Positions 4,806 to 5,287 of a DNA stretch of 5,287 nt are shown here, one piece after another. The first letter of the stretch is position 1. The number at the start of each line of letters is the position of its first letter. The position numbers and the translations under genes are program-made. The notes under the pieces were generated by a model. It was not told where the DNA came from, did no database searches, and saw only the letters and a list, made by a program, of their open reading frames with translations. Source of the DNA: an uncultured Erythrobacteraceae bacterium (lineage in GTDB: Bacteria; Pseudomonadota; Alphaproteobacteria; Sphingomonadales; Sphingomonadaceae); the NCBI GenBank assembly GCA_950071875.1, contig CATMNW010000200.1:1-5287 (forward strand). Direction: 5' to 3'.

Positions 4806-5204
4806 TCAGTCGATATCGGGAGCGTCGGTGTTGTCGTTGTCGTCGCTCGAACCACTACCGCGGGAGAGGAAGTCGACCTTGTCGGCGAGGATCTCGGTGC
4901 CGTAGCGCGTGACCCCGTCCTTGTCCTCCCACTGGGTGTAGTGGATGCGGCCCTGGACGCTGACCAGCTGGCCCTTGGAGCAGTACTGGCCGACGGTCTT
5001 GGCGAGGCCGTTGAAGCAGGTCACCCGGTGGAACTCGCTTTCCTTGGCGGTGTAGCCGTTCTCGTCCTTGTAGGTCTTGCCGTCCTTGTCGCGTGCGGGG
5101 CGATCGGTGACGACGGTGATCCCGGTGACATTGGTGCCGCCCTTGGTCTCGCGGGTGTCGGGATCGCGAGCGATGCGGCCGGTGAGGATTGCGATATTGG
5201 TCAT
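4806..5204 (-). CDS. ssb: Single-stranded DNA-binding protein
   Basis: The 132-aa product coats single-stranded DNA. A copy in the leading region is typical of conjugative plasmids, where it protects the incoming strand and can dampen the SOS response. The OB fold spans residues 3-113: NIAILTGRIARDPDTR, then the aligned core ESEFHRVTCFNGLAKTVGQY, KGQLVSVQGRI and YTQWEDKDGVTRYGTEI. F58, F64 and W92 sit where E. coli SSB has the DNA-stacking W54, F60 and W88. The loop between strands (34-55, DRPARDKDGKTYKDENGY) is longer than in E. coli. The linker is very short and the tail is acidic (SSDDNDNTDAPDID), but the usual terminal Pro-Phe is missing. The start at 5204 has AAGGA seven bases upstream. 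No promoter is visible before it in the window, so it may be co-transcribed with a gene to the right. It is transcribed toward oriT. Confidence 0.96.
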   Translation of the reverse strand: MTNIAILTGRIARDPDTRETKGGTNVTGITVVTDRPARDKDGKTYKDENGYTAKESEFHRVTCFNGLAKTVGQYCSKGQLVSVQGRIHYTQWEDKDGVTRYGTEILADKVDFLSRGSGSSDDNDNTDAPDID

Positions 5205-5215
5205 GGTGTGTTCCT

Positions 5216-5287
5216 TCAGTTCCTCAAACCGGAGACCATCTCCGGCTTGCGAACATCCAGAAGAAGCAGGGCATGGGAGGACTGCAC
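5216..5287 (-). CDS. Possible 3' end of a gene upstream of ssb (runs off the right edge)
   Basis: A minus-strand frame is open from the window edge to a TGA at 5216-5218, just 11 bases before the ssb start, giving 23 residues ending DVRKPEMVSGLRN. Its third codon positions are mostly G or C, as in the other genes, and the spacing would suit an operon with ssb. The two other frames are also open over this short distance, so this is only a hint. No family can be named from it. Confidence 0.25.
   Translation of the reverse strand: MQSSHALLLLDVRKPEMVSGLRN
5229..5245 (-). repeat. Perfect inverted repeat upstream of ssb
   Basis: CCGGAGA (5229-5235) and TCTCCGG (5239-5245) pair perfectly around a three-base loop, 25 to 41 bases upstream of the ssb start codon. 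On the minus strand it is followed by TTTGAGG, too short a T run for a good terminator. It could be an ssb leader structure, an operator, or part of the coding end of an upstream gene. I see no -10/-35 pair beside it. Confidence 0.45.

Noticed and set aside
1..5287. tRNA, rRNA, CRISPR array, insertion sequence or transposase
   Set aside because: Looked for on both strands; no cloverleaf-like sequence, no regularly spaced repeats and no transposase motifs were seen.

Overview
The window is a GC-rich stretch of a conjugative plasmid or integrative conjugative element. It probably comes from an alphaproteobacterium of the sphingomonad group (Sphingobium/Novosphingobium/Sphingomonas type). That assignment rests on remembered similarity of the relaxase, coupling protein and small-gene sequences plus base composition; no search was run. 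The window covers the DNA-processing end of a transfer system, the probable origin of transfer, and the start of the leading region, which enters the recipient first.

Left part (1-3261, minus strand): one compact operon, read right to left. A sigma70-like promoter (3233-3261) is followed by two inverted repeats in the leader. Then come a 110-aa ribbon-helix-helix-like relaxosome accessory protein (2842-3174), the coupling ATPase TraD (540-2852, start codon overlapping the preceding gene by 11 bases) and the N-terminal 160 residues of a MobF relaxase (1-480, cut by the window edge). The order accessory protein - coupling protein - relaxase is that of trwA-trwB-trwC of R388, but the relaxase N-terminus reads more like F TraI.

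Middle (3262-3905): no convincing gene. Just outside the operon promoter is an AT-richer stretch ending in a short hairpin. Nine bases after the hairpin core comes a GGGTGT|G sequence that closely resembles the F nic site, so I propose nic at 3418/3419 on the plus strand. The rest of the gap ends in a strong rho-independent terminator that serves the minus-strand gene to its right.

Right part (3906-5287): the candidate leading region. It holds a 73-aa acidic orphan protein (minus), a cluster of hairpins between divergent genes that includes a 19-bp stem fully paired only on the plus strand, a possible 43-aa lipoprotein-like peptide (plus), an 88-aa coiled-coil protein (plus), and a single-stranded DNA-binding protein (minus). 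With nic as proposed, the plus strand would be transferred 5' end first, so the two minus-strand genes (ssb and the 73-aa gene) could be transcribed from the incoming strand itself, as in the F leading region. The long plus-strand hairpin upstream of the 73-aa gene is therefore a candidate single-stranded promoter. That idea is inference and is the most interesting thing to test here.
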